Source: Smithella sp. ME-1
GTDB taxonomy: Bacteria > Desulfobacterota > Syntrophia > Syntrophales > Smithellaceae
Length of the DNA: 5,449 nucleotides
Assembly (NCBI GenBank): GCA_000495415.1
Contig: AWGX01000791.1
Span: 1 to 5,449, forward strand
Reading direction: 5' to 3'
The position numbers were made by a program, and so were the translations under genes. A model generated the notes under the pieces. It was not told the DNA's origin, ran no database searches, and saw only the letters and a program-made list of their open reading frames with translations. This document shows, one piece after another, positions 1-5,449 of the stretch; position 1 is the stretch's first letter; each line of letters starts with the position of its first letter.

Positions 1-338
1 CCCTTGGATGCAAGCCAGTAGATTTGAACCACATAGGACCATAGTTTTCCCGGTATATATTTTCCAAGTTGTGAAATATTCACCAAAGCAATGCTTTGTG
101 TAAATTTTAACTTTTCCTGATTATCAAAGTAATTTATTCCTATATGCCAGCTCAATGTTACGCATAAATAATTGGCAATCATCATGAAAATACCCAATAC
201 AATATATCCCCAATTTATCTCTAAATGAAACGTTCTTACGGACTCCCAGTTCGCTCTGAATTCCCTGTAGAAGAACAATACGAACACCACCACGACAGCG
301 ACTGAAAGCAATGATTTTATATACTTTTTATAATCCAT
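1..338 (-). CDS. Lysylphosphatidylglycerol synthase TM-region / flippase-like membrane protein, N-terminal part (truncated by window edge)
   Basis: Only the first 112 codons are visible; the frame is open to base 1, so the 3' end lies outside. The family (LPG_synthase_TM, also called UPF0104 or AglD-like) usually has about 300-340 residues. These are polytopic inner-membrane proteins, often found in glycan clusters, where most are only annotated as flippase-like. The translation shows a hydrophobic segment at residues 9-24, a second at about 43-62, and then the motif LGKYIPGKLW at 91-100, which matches the family's characteristic YxPGKxW signature. The start at 338 is preferred because AGGA at 350-347 sits 8 nt upstream. 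An in-frame ATG at 347 would overlap the methyltransferase stop as ATGA but has AGG directly against it. The gene follows the methyltransferase stop by 5 nt and is the last visible gene of the operon. The family call is good; the substrate is unknown. Confidence 0.8.
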   Translation of the reverse strand, partial: MDYKKYIKSLLSVAVVVVFVLFFYREFRANWESVRTFHLEINWGYIVLGIFMMIANYLCVTLSWHIGINYFDNQEKLKFTQSIALVNISQLGKYIPGKLWSYVVQIYWLASK

Positions 339-343
339 TTTTA

Positions 344-1048
344 TCATCCTGACTTTTTCAAAATATAAATATTTGTCGGACTGATAATACTCACTATGTC
401 AGGTAATTTAATACCGAATGGAATTTTATATTCACTTGAATACTTTTCAGATTCATTAATAACGCTAGCGGTATAATCGTTTACGCTAAATTGTGCGACT
501 TCAGCAAGTTTCTTCAGAGATGGATGAGAGACTAGATAAACATCCTCTTTATTTTTTCCTAAATATCCGGCTAATTTTAAGAACAACTTTTGCGGAAGAT
601 AATGTAAAAAAGGAATTTTATAATAAGGTTCGACCGGATAATACCTGTTGGGATTGGCGACGTAACAAATGCCATTATTTTTCAGCAGACGGTTAACTTC
701 CATCAATAAGCTTAACTTATCCTCCGTATGAGCCAGAACATGATTTAAAATGGCAATATCAAACTCATTACCCGAAAACTGCGATAAATCTTTTTCTATT
801 TTAATGAATTTTATTTTTTGTCTGACGTCCGGCGAAACCTGGTCAACAACATCAACTGCCAATACGTTATTGCGTTCCGAGAAATAGGCGGCGATATGTC
901 CGCTGCCGCATCCGATATCAATTATTTTTTTATCCGAAAGGCTATCTCCTATACTTTTAAGATATTCCAATAAGACTAATTCTATTTTTTTCGCTTTAAT
1001 CAACCTGCCATAGTCAACTGCATAGCCTCGTTCCAGATATTCATTCAT
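344..1048 (-). CDS. Class I SAM-dependent methyltransferase
   Basis: A 234-residue cytoplasmic protein with a Methyltransf_11/UbiG-like Rossmann fold. Motif I is IIDIGCGSG at residues 42-50, which binds the SAM methionine and ribose. An acidic residue at the end of the second strand (D66 in LAVDVVD) should contact the ribose hydroxyls. [12 protein letters not shown] (96-107) is the motif IV region and LLKNNG (121-126) the post-motif loop. After the core comes [20 protein letters not shown] (133-152), aromatic and proline-rich, probably part of the acceptor site. I recall similar inserts in methyltransferases of O-antigen loci. The ATG forms an ATGA overlap with the aminotransferase stop (1048-1045), and a weak GGA lies 8 nt upstream, so expression is probably coupled. 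From context it may methylate a sugar hydroxyl, a sugar amine or the growing glycan; sequence alone does not decide. It is not close to the DesVI/TylM1 N,N-dimethyltransferases as I remember them. Confidence 0.85.
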   Translation of the reverse strand: MNEYLERGYAVDYGRLIKAKKIELVLLEYLKSIGDSLSDKKIIDIGCGSGHIAAYFSERNNVLAVDVVDQVSPDVRQKIKFIKIEKDLSQFSGNEFDIAILNHVLAHTEDKLSLLMEVNRLLKNNGICYVANPNRYYPVEPYYKIPFLHYLPQKLFLKLAGYLGKNKEDVYLVSHPSLKKLAEVAQFSVNDYTASVINESEKYSSEYKIPFGIKLPDIVSIISPTNIYILKKSG

Positions 1049-2136
1049 TTTTTAAATCCGTTTATTTTTTCGGCAACTTCGTAAATATCTTTTTGAGTAT
1101 GTCCGTATGAAATCGGCAGGCTGATAGTTGAGGCATGTATTGCTTCCGAAACCGGATAGGAATTATTACCCAGTAGATCACGTAAGGCTTTCTGTTTGTG
1201 CGGAGGTACCGGATAATGAATTTCAGTCTTGATTCCCTGGTCTATGAGATATTTCTTCAATTTATCTCTTTGAGGATACCTGATATTGAAAATATGATAA
1301 ATATCATAATAATCATTTTGTACAACGGGCTTAATAAAATCTTCCTTTATTTTCTTTAAATATATCGCGGCAAGTTTTCTTTTATGATTATTGATTTCGT
1401 CGAGCTTTTTTAATTTTACTGATAAAAATGCCGCCTGTAATTCATCCAGTCGTGAATTGTACCCGACAACTTCATTATAATATTTTATCCTGGAACCGTA
1501 ATTTCTGTAAATTCTTGCCTGCTCTGCCAGTTCCGGATCATTAGTGACAACAGCTCCGGCATCGCCAAGTGCGCCTAAATTCTTTGTCGGATAAAAGCTG
1601 AACGCATTACAGTGTCCGAAAGTGCCGGCGTTCTTTTTTTTGTATTGAGCGCCATGAGCCTGAGCACAGTCCTCAATAACTTTTAATCTACGACGCTTTG
1701 CTATTTCCATTATCGCATCCATGTCACACATTTTCCCATACAGATGGACAGGTATAATCGCCGCTGTCCTGGACGTTATGGCACTTTCTATTTTTTCAGG
1801 ATCGATGTTGTAAGTTTTCATATCCGGTTCAACCAGAACAGGCTTCAAACCGCAGTGGATAATTGAAAGTATTGAGGCAATATATGTATTCGACGGAACT
1901 ATAACTTCTGAACCGGGCTTAATGCGAAATATTTTGAGCGAAATAATCAGCGCGTCCAGACCGGAAGCAACACCTATGCAATTTTTTACGCCGCAATAAT
2001 CGGCAAACTCATTTTCAAATTTATCTAAGTTCTGGCCAAGAATATAATAGCCCTTTTTTGCAACATCGGCGAAAGCTTTTTTAAAATCCGCCAGAAATGA
2101 CCTGTTTGTCTTAGATAAATTTTCATATTCGATCAT
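1045..2136 (-). CDS. DegT/DnrJ/EryC1/StrS-family PLP-dependent sugar aminotransferase (FdtB/QdtB-like)
   Basis: A full-length 363-residue fold-type I aminotransferase that moves an amino group, usually from glutamate, onto a keto group of a nucleotide-activated sugar. Visible signatures: GVASGLDAL (55-63, cofactor phosphate region), PSNTYIAS (81-88), [11 protein letters not shown] (153-163, with D156 expected to pair with the PLP ring nitrogen), [14 protein letters not shown] (181-194) with K185 as the Schiff-base lysine, [11 protein letters not shown] (226-236), and [11 protein letters not shown] (307-317) near the C-terminus. All catalytic positions are present. The start has a good ribosome site, GAGGA, 6 nt upstream, and overlaps the ketoisomerase stop as ATGA (2136-2133). 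Next to an FdtA-like ketoisomerase, the best reading is a C3 aminotransferase making dTDP-3-amino-3,6-dideoxy-galactose (FdtB) or -glucose (QdtB). Other DegT enzymes that act at C4 share the same motifs, so family confidence is very high but the exact substrate is only inferred. Confidence 0.93.
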   Translation of the reverse strand: MIEYENLSKTNRSFLADFKKAFADVAKKGYYILGQNLDKFENEFADYCGVKNCIGVASGLDALIISLKIFRIKPGSEVIVPSNTYIASILSIIHCGLKPVLVEPDMKTYNIDPEKIESAITSRTAAIIPVHLYGKMCDMDAIMEIAKRRRLKVIEDCAQAHGAQYKKKNAGTFGHCNAFSFYPTKNLGALGDAGAVVTNDPELAEQARIYRNYGSRIKYYNEVVGYNSRLDELQAAFLSVKLKKLDEINNHKRKLAAIYLKKIKEDFIKPVVQNDYYDIYHIFNIRYPQRDKLKKYLIDQGIKTEIHYPVPPHKQKALRDLLGNNSYPVSEAIHASTISLPISYGHTQKDIYEVAEKINGFKK

Positions 2137-2498
2137 CGATATTCCTCATAAATGTAATCATCGGGATCGAAATATTCAGATGCCAGTACCATCAAAATAG
2201 CATCCTCTGTGAAATTATGCATTGTATGCCAATCATTGGGCTCAATGAGAAGGCATTTTGACGGCTTGTTAAGATAAAAATCATCTTTCTTCGTGCCATC
2301 ATTATTGGATACGACACAACTGCCTTTTAAACAAATGGCCGCCTGTACAGTTTTGTGATGCCGGTGTCCTCCGCGAAGGGAATCATCCACACCATAAATA
2401 TAGAAAATCCTCTTAATCGCAAAAGGAATTACTTTTTCGATGACCGTAAGATTACCACGCTTATCCGAAAATGTTTTAAGATCGATTAGCTTTGCCAT
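2133..2498 (-). CDS. FdtA/QdtA-like dTDP-4-keto-6-deoxyhexose 3,4-ketoisomerase (WxcM-like cupin)
   Basis: A 121-residue single-domain cupin. Family members isomerise dTDP-4-keto-6-deoxyglucose to the 3-keto sugar, the substrate of the aminotransferase encoded next. Visible features: [19 protein letters not shown] (3-21), KRIFYIYGV (29-37), the histidine cluster [12 protein letters not shown] (42-53), the turn CLKGSCVV (56-63), and the C-terminal part [12 protein letters not shown] (85-96), then ending [11 protein letters not shown]. By spacing, Y33, H45 and H47 correspond to the tyrosine and two histidines I recall as catalytic in FdtA. The ATG at 2498 is chosen because AAGGA lies 5 nt upstream. 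The frame also allows a TTG at 2519, seven residues earlier, which has no comparable site. With the chosen start the gene overlaps the glycosyltransferase end by 23 nt. Whether the product has galacto or gluco configuration cannot be told here. Confidence 0.87.
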   Translation of the reverse strand: MAKLIDLKTFSDKRGNLTVIEKVIPFAIKRIFYIYGVDDSLRGGHRHHKTVQAAICLKGSCVVSNNDGTKKDDFYLNKPSKCLLIEPNDWHTMHNFTEDAILMVLASEYFDPDDYIYEEYR

Positions 2499-3714
2499 AA
2501 GTTTCCTTGTATTTTTCAATATAATATTCAGCTATAGCTTTCCAGTTGAATTTTGTTTGAATAAGCTCAAGTGATTTTCTTCCCATATCAATTCGCGTGC
2601 TTTCATTCTCAATTAGACGACTGACCAGAGCGGCTAATTTCTCGTAATCTCCTTCAGAGTGAAGAAAACCATTAAGACCGTCAAACACTACAAGATCATT
2701 TCCTCCGACATTGGATGCGACAATCGGCCGGCCGCAAGCCATCGCTTCCGGCACAACGGTATTCAGACCATCAGGCGGATTTTTTTCCGAAGGCATTAGA
2801 AATATATCACACGCTGAATAATAATCTGCCAATTCATTTGCAGCTATATAACCGATAAATATTACATGTCCGGAAGTTTTGTCCTGTTTTAAAATTTCCA
2901 CATATTCGTTTTTTAAATCTCCATCCCCAATAACGGCTAGTTTAATGTTCTTATGTTTTTCTACTATATATTTTAAAGCCCGGAAAGCTGTGGAGAAACC
3001 TTTCTTCGGGATGAAACGGCCAATCACTAAAAGTAAAGTAGTCTCATCATTTATTGCTAATCTTTCTCTGGTAATCTTTCTTTTTTGAGCCGAAAAATTT
3101 ATTTTTTTATCATCTACTCCATAAATAACATAATCAACCTTCTCTGAATCAATGCCACTCCTGACTATCCCTTCTTTCAAATCGGCACTGTTGCAGGACA
3201 AGTAATCGGATTTGGCAATAATTTTTGCCATTATTTTCCCTAATGTTCCCGTATTTCTAATGACTGTGACATCCGAACCCGGAAATGAAGTAAGTATCTT
3301 CGCATCTGAACCGGCAAGCCATCTTGCGCCGACGGCGATAAGCGCATTAGGAACAGCCCAATGACAGTGCAGAAAGTCATAATTCTCCCGTTTCAATAGC
3401 CCGGCAAGCTTTATCATCCCGGCAATTAAAAGAAACGGTGTCAGTAAAATTGTCGACTTTGATATTTTTGTGTCATTTTTCATGGAACTGCCGTATCCGA
3501 CCAAATGCCACGATTTAAACGGCATATATCTGTACTCGACTATTTTTACTTTATCTGCCTCACCTGTTTTTCTGCACTCTCCTGAATACAATGGTGTAAA
3601 CACGGTCACCTCGTTTCCGAGGCCGGTATAAGCCTCGGCAAGCGATGCGATAAAGTTTGATCTCCAGTCTCCTGCGAAAAAAGGATAAGAATGAGAAACA
3701 AAGCATATTTTCAT
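2476..3714 (-). CDS. GT4-type glycosyltransferase, GT-B fold
   Basis: A 412-residue retaining glycosyltransferase, probably cytoplasmic or membrane-associated, that transfers a sugar from a nucleotide donor to a lipid-linked or glycan acceptor. The N-terminal domain (about 1-200) begins MKICFVSHSYPFF and contains NEVTVFTP (34-41), FLHCHWA (114-120) and SFPGSDVT (143-150), typical of the acceptor half. The C-terminal Glycos_transf_1 domain shows VIGRFIPKKG (230-239), with R233 and K238 in the donor-phosphate region; VIGDGDLKNE (261-270); and DGLNTVVPEAMACGRPIVAS (315-334). The E-x7-E motif is present as D315...E323, a common variant. It is the first gene of the minus-strand operon, 162 nt from the divergent gene. 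Its ribosome site is poor (GGGCGAT just upstream of the ATG), while its 3' end carries the ribosome site of the ketoisomerase. Donor, acceptor and linkage are not predictable from sequence. Confidence 0.92.
   Translation of the reverse strand: MKICFVSHSYPFFAGDWRSNFIASLAEAYTGLGNEVTVFTPLYSGECRKTGEADKVKIVEYRYMPFKSWHLVGYGSSMKNDTKISKSTILLTPFLLIAGMIKLAGLLKRENYDFLHCHWAVPNALIAVGARWLAGSDAKILTSFPGSDVTVIRNTGTLGKIMAKIIAKSDYLSCNSADLKEGIVRSGIDSEKVDYVIYGVDDKKINFSAQKRKITRERLAINDETTLLLVIGRFIPKKGFSTAFRALKYIVEKHKNIKLAVIGDGDLKNEYVEILKQDKTSGHVIFIGYIAANELADYYSACDIFLMPSEKNPPDGLNTVVPEAMACGRPIVASNVGGNDLVVFDGLNGFLHSEGDYEKLAALVSRLIENESTRIDMGRKSLELIQTKFNWKAIAEYYIEKYKETYGKANRS
2499..2509 (-). promoter_or_regulatory. Shine-Dalgarno that decides the ketoisomerase start
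   Basis: On the minus strand the sequence reads ACAAGGAAACTTATGG. AAGGA lies 5 nt before the ATG at 2498 and inside the last codons of the glycosyltransferase. It supports the internal ATG over the upstream TTG at 2519. It also implies that ribosomes ending the glycosyltransferase pass over this start, which fits translational coupling. Confidence 0.65.
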
Positions 3715-3876
3715 TTTATCGCCCGTATTAATGTTTTATTCATAACACCCTTTACGTGCATTTCATAACCACAATTTACAAACTTTCCGTTAATTAAATA
3801 ACTTTACAAATTTTATACTTACATTTAATAATAAAATAAAAAAATATTCCAGAAATTAATAACACAAATATCATAA
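3715..3876. promoter_or_regulatory. Divergent intergenic region expected to hold promoters for both transcription units
   Basis: These 162 bases separate the two divergent start codons and are much richer in A and T than the flanking genes. They contain a direct repeat TTTACAAA at 3775-3782 and 3803-3810, with starts 28 nt apart, and a palindromic TTAATTAA between them at about 3790-3797. For the minus strand, the only -10-like element I see is TGTTATGAA (3747-3739, extended -10 form), without a good -35. That would place a transcript start close to the glycosyltransferase ATG. I see no strong hairpin or riboswitch. The presence of promoters is inferred from the divergent layout. Confidence 0.5.
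3803..3831 (+). promoter_or_regulatory. Candidate sigma-70-type promoter for the membrane protein gene
   Basis: TTTACA at 3803-3808 is followed after 17 nt by TAATAA at 3826-3831, an acceptable -35/-10 pair. It would start a transcript about 35-40 nt before the ATG at 3877. In such AT-rich DNA similar matches arise easily by chance, so this is tentative. Confidence 0.3.
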
Positions 3877-5274
3877 ATGAAGAATAGTCAGAAGAAAATG
3901 AAAAGTATATTAGACCACGGGCAGAAGGAGTTTTTCATTCCTGATAAATTCAAACCAACTCATTCGCATTCTGTATTTTTTATAATAATTGTTCTGGCAC
4001 TTTTGATTATCGCAGATTACTGGCCTGTCCAGAATTATGAATTTCTCAACTACGACGATCCTCTATACGTAACATCAAATTACCAAATTCAATCAGGCAT
4101 CACTTTTAAAAGCATTGCCGGCACATTTACAAATATCAGCACTTCCAACTGGCATCCTCTTACCATGATTTCACACATGCTGGACTGGACGTTGTTCGGC
4201 AATAACGTGGGGGGACATCACTGGACGAATGTAATAATTCACATTTTCAACACGATTTTGCTTTTTTTGCTGTTTAACATACTGACCGGTGCATTATGGC
4301 AAAGCGCTCTGGTTGCCGCACTTTTTGCCATTCATCCGCTTAATGTGGAATCCGTCGCCTGGATAGCCGAACGTAAAAATGTTTTAAGCACTTTTTTTCT
4401 GATATCGACAATACTTTTTTATATCCGGTACGTGAAATCTCCCGGTTACAAGAAATATCTACCTGTACTGATTTGTTTTGCCTTAGGATTGATGTCCAAA
4501 CCTATGTTGGTGACGTTGCCTTTAGTCTTGTTGCTCCTTGATTACTGGCCGCTTAACCGTATGCAAGTAACCTGGCAAACCGGAAACAACATTCAAGGAT
4601 ATACACCAATTTTAACTAAAAAAAGAAACATCTCTTTTCTTATTGTGGAAAAAGTTCCTTTGTTTATTTTATCTTTTATTTCTATTTTTATTACTATTTA
4701 TGCCGCACGACACTATCAAACCATTGCCGGCTTCGAATCTTTCCCCGTTTCCAGACGTATTTACAACATGATTTTCTCTTATTCCTGGTATGTAAAAAAG
4801 TTTTTTTACCCGACTGATCTTGCCGCTTTCTATCCTCACGCTGTTACAACATTGCAGTTTCTTGCTGCTTTATTATTTCTGATTATTATCACTTTTTTTG
4901 TTTACAAACATTTCCGGAAACATCCCTACCTATTAGTTGGCTGGTTGTGGTATCTTGGCACACTTGTTCCCGTTATCGGTATCGTTCAGGTTGGATATCA
5001 GACAATGGCTGATCGCTATGCCTACGTTCCGTTAATCGGTATTTTCATCATGGCGGCATGGGGATTGCCGCAACTTTTATTAAAAATAAAAAACGGAAAA
5101 ATAATTGCTGCGTTTATCGCAGCTATATTCATTGTAATTATAACTATGGCAACTTACCTGCAAGTTCATGTGTGGAAAAACAATTATTCTTTATTGGGAC
5201 ATGCTTTGAGCGCTTATCCTGAAAATTATTCGGCCTTGCAGTTTCGCATGGAGCGTAAGAATCCTGATAAGTAA
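3877..5274 (+). CDS. Polytopic membrane protein of the TMTC/GT-C-like, TPR-associated family, lacking the TPR domain
   Basis: A 465-residue membrane protein with roughly ten hydrophobic segments, at about 32-49, 117-137, 142-156, 168-186, 194-222, 258-278, 325-343, 350-370, 383-400 and 408-428. A charged cytoplasmic N-terminus (1-30) precedes the first. The loop after the first segment has NYDDPLYV (58-65). A paired acidic motif here is typical of GT-C glycosyltransferases that use polyprenyl-phosphate sugars. Further family signatures are SNWHPLTMISHMLD (90-103), AIHPLNVESVAWIAERKNVLS (151-171), LMSKPMLVTLPLVLLLLDYWPL (205-226) and MADRYAYVPLIG (377-388). Homologues I recall continue after the last helix into many TPR repeats. 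Here the protein stops about 37 residues after it, at HALSAYPENYSALQF..., so the TPR part is absent. The ATG at 3877 has no Shine-Dalgarno. ATG 3898, preceded by AGAAGAAA, is a plausible alternative. Its position beside the glycan operon suggests sugar transfer or glycan handling at the membrane; the reaction is not established. Confidence 0.78.
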   Translation: MKNSQKKMKSILDHGQKEFFIPDKFKPTHSHSVFFIIIVLALLIIADYWPVQNYEFLNYDDPLYVTSNYQIQSGITFKSIAGTFTNISTSNWHPLTMISHMLDWTLFGNNVGGHHWTNVIIHIFNTILLFLLFNILTGALWQSALVAALFAIHPLNVESVAWIAERKNVLSTFFLISTILFYIRYVKSPGYKKYLPVLICFALGLMSKPMLVTLPLVLLLLDYWPLNRMQVTWQTGNNIQGYTPILTKKRNISFLIVEKVPLFILSFISIFITIYAARHYQTIAGFESFPVSRRIYNMIFSYSWYVKKFFYPTDLAAFYPHAVTTLQFLAALLFLIIITFFVYKHFRKHPYLLVGWLWYLGTLVPVIGIVQVGYQTMADRYAYVPLIGIFIMAAWGLPQLLLKIKNGKIIAAFIAAIFIVIITMATYLQVHVWKNNYSLLGHALSAYPENYSALQFRMERKNPDK

Positions 5275-5449
5275 CATAAGAAAATATCGCCTAATACTTC
5301 TATTAACCGGAGAAATATACCGTTAGCACCAAAGACATGACGTGCCGTTGCTTTTTTAATAAAATTATGTCAATTATTAACAGTTCAAGAATAGTAACGA
5401 CATTTGACAAGATTACAGTATCATTGACACAGTCTCTACGCGGGAATGA
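5275..5449. other. Region without a recognised gene, with a short open frame running off the edge
   Basis: These 175 bases follow the membrane protein stop. I see no TPR-like sequence in any plus-strand frame, hence no obvious frameshifted continuation of the gene. One plus-strand frame stays open from 5307 to the edge, with ATG codons at 5337 and 5367 (the latter reading MSIINSSRIVTTFDKITVSL...). Neither has a Shine-Dalgarno and I do not recognise the peptide. TTGACA occurs twice, at 5404 and 5424. A run of six T at 5352-5357 follows a weak 4-bp stem (GCAC 5326-5329 with GTGC 5342-5345), too poor to call a terminator. Confidence 0.35.

Noticed and set aside
493..696. Plus-strand open frame of 67 codons opposite the methyltransferase
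   Set aside because: It is antisense within a gene with clear SAM-binding motifs, and its translation resembles no family.
2879..3088. Plus-strand open frame of 69 codons opposite the glycosyltransferase
   Set aside because: It lies inside the conserved donor-binding domain of the minus-strand gene, and its hydrophobic look comes from the antisense of lysine-rich codons.
5326..5357. Possible intrinsic terminator after the membrane protein gene
   Set aside because: The stem has only 4 bp with a 12-nt loop, and the T-run starts 6 nt after it, so it is too weak to call.
5401..5449. TTGACACAGTCTC-like sequence near the edge as a possible insertion sequence end
   Set aside because: It vaguely resembles termini of some transposons, but there is no partner inverted repeat, target duplication or transposase in the window.
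1..5449. CRISPR array, tRNA or rRNA genes, riboswitch or novel defence system
   Set aside because: No regularly spaced repeats and no recognisable structural RNA signatures were seen, and all genes fit a glycan-biosynthesis locus.

Overview
The window is AT-rich bacterial DNA carrying part of a surface-glycan (O-antigen, capsule or exopolysaccharide type) biosynthesis locus. Four complete genes and one truncated gene lie on the minus strand. One membrane protein gene is divergently transcribed on the plus strand. Clear Shine-Dalgarno sequences (AAGGA, GAGGA) and ATGA stop/start overlaps show a bacterial operon. The plus-strand protein belongs to a polytopic family that normally ends in TPR repeats and that I associate with Desulfobacterota (Syntrophus- or Geobacter-like) and neighbouring environmental phyla. 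I therefore lean towards an anaerobic deltaproteobacterium-like host, but this is inference from family resemblance and not proven by the window.

Minus strand, in transcription order from about 3714 down to 1: a GT4-type glycosyltransferase; a small cupin of the FdtA/QdtA (WxcM-like) nucleotide-sugar 3,4-ketoisomerase type; a DegT/DnrJ/EryC1 PLP aminotransferase; a class I SAM-dependent methyltransferase; and the N-terminal third of a lysylphosphatidylglycerol-synthase-TM/flippase-like membrane protein that leaves the window at base 1. The genes overlap or are separated by no more than 5 nt, so they are probably one translationally coupled transcript. FdtA plus the DegT aminotransferase is the classical pair that turns dTDP-4-keto-6-deoxyglucose into a dTDP-3-amino-3,6-dideoxyhexose. 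The glycosyltransferase would then add a sugar to a lipid-linked glycan, and the methyltransferase may decorate a sugar or the glycan. No RmlA/RmlB and no 3-N-acyltransferase are visible here.

Bases 3715-3876 are a very AT-rich divergent intergenic region that should hold the promoters for both directions. From 3877 to 5274 the plus strand encodes a protein with roughly ten membrane segments, resembling the GT-C/TMTC-like membrane part of bacterial TPR proteins. It stops right where the TPR domain would be expected. Bases 5275-5449 contain no convincing gene, only a short open frame running off the edge.

Overall this is a recognisable glycan-modification cluster. The points most worth a second look are the TPR-less membrane protein, the amino-sugar pair without an acyltransferase, and the altered histidine motif in the FdtA-like protein.
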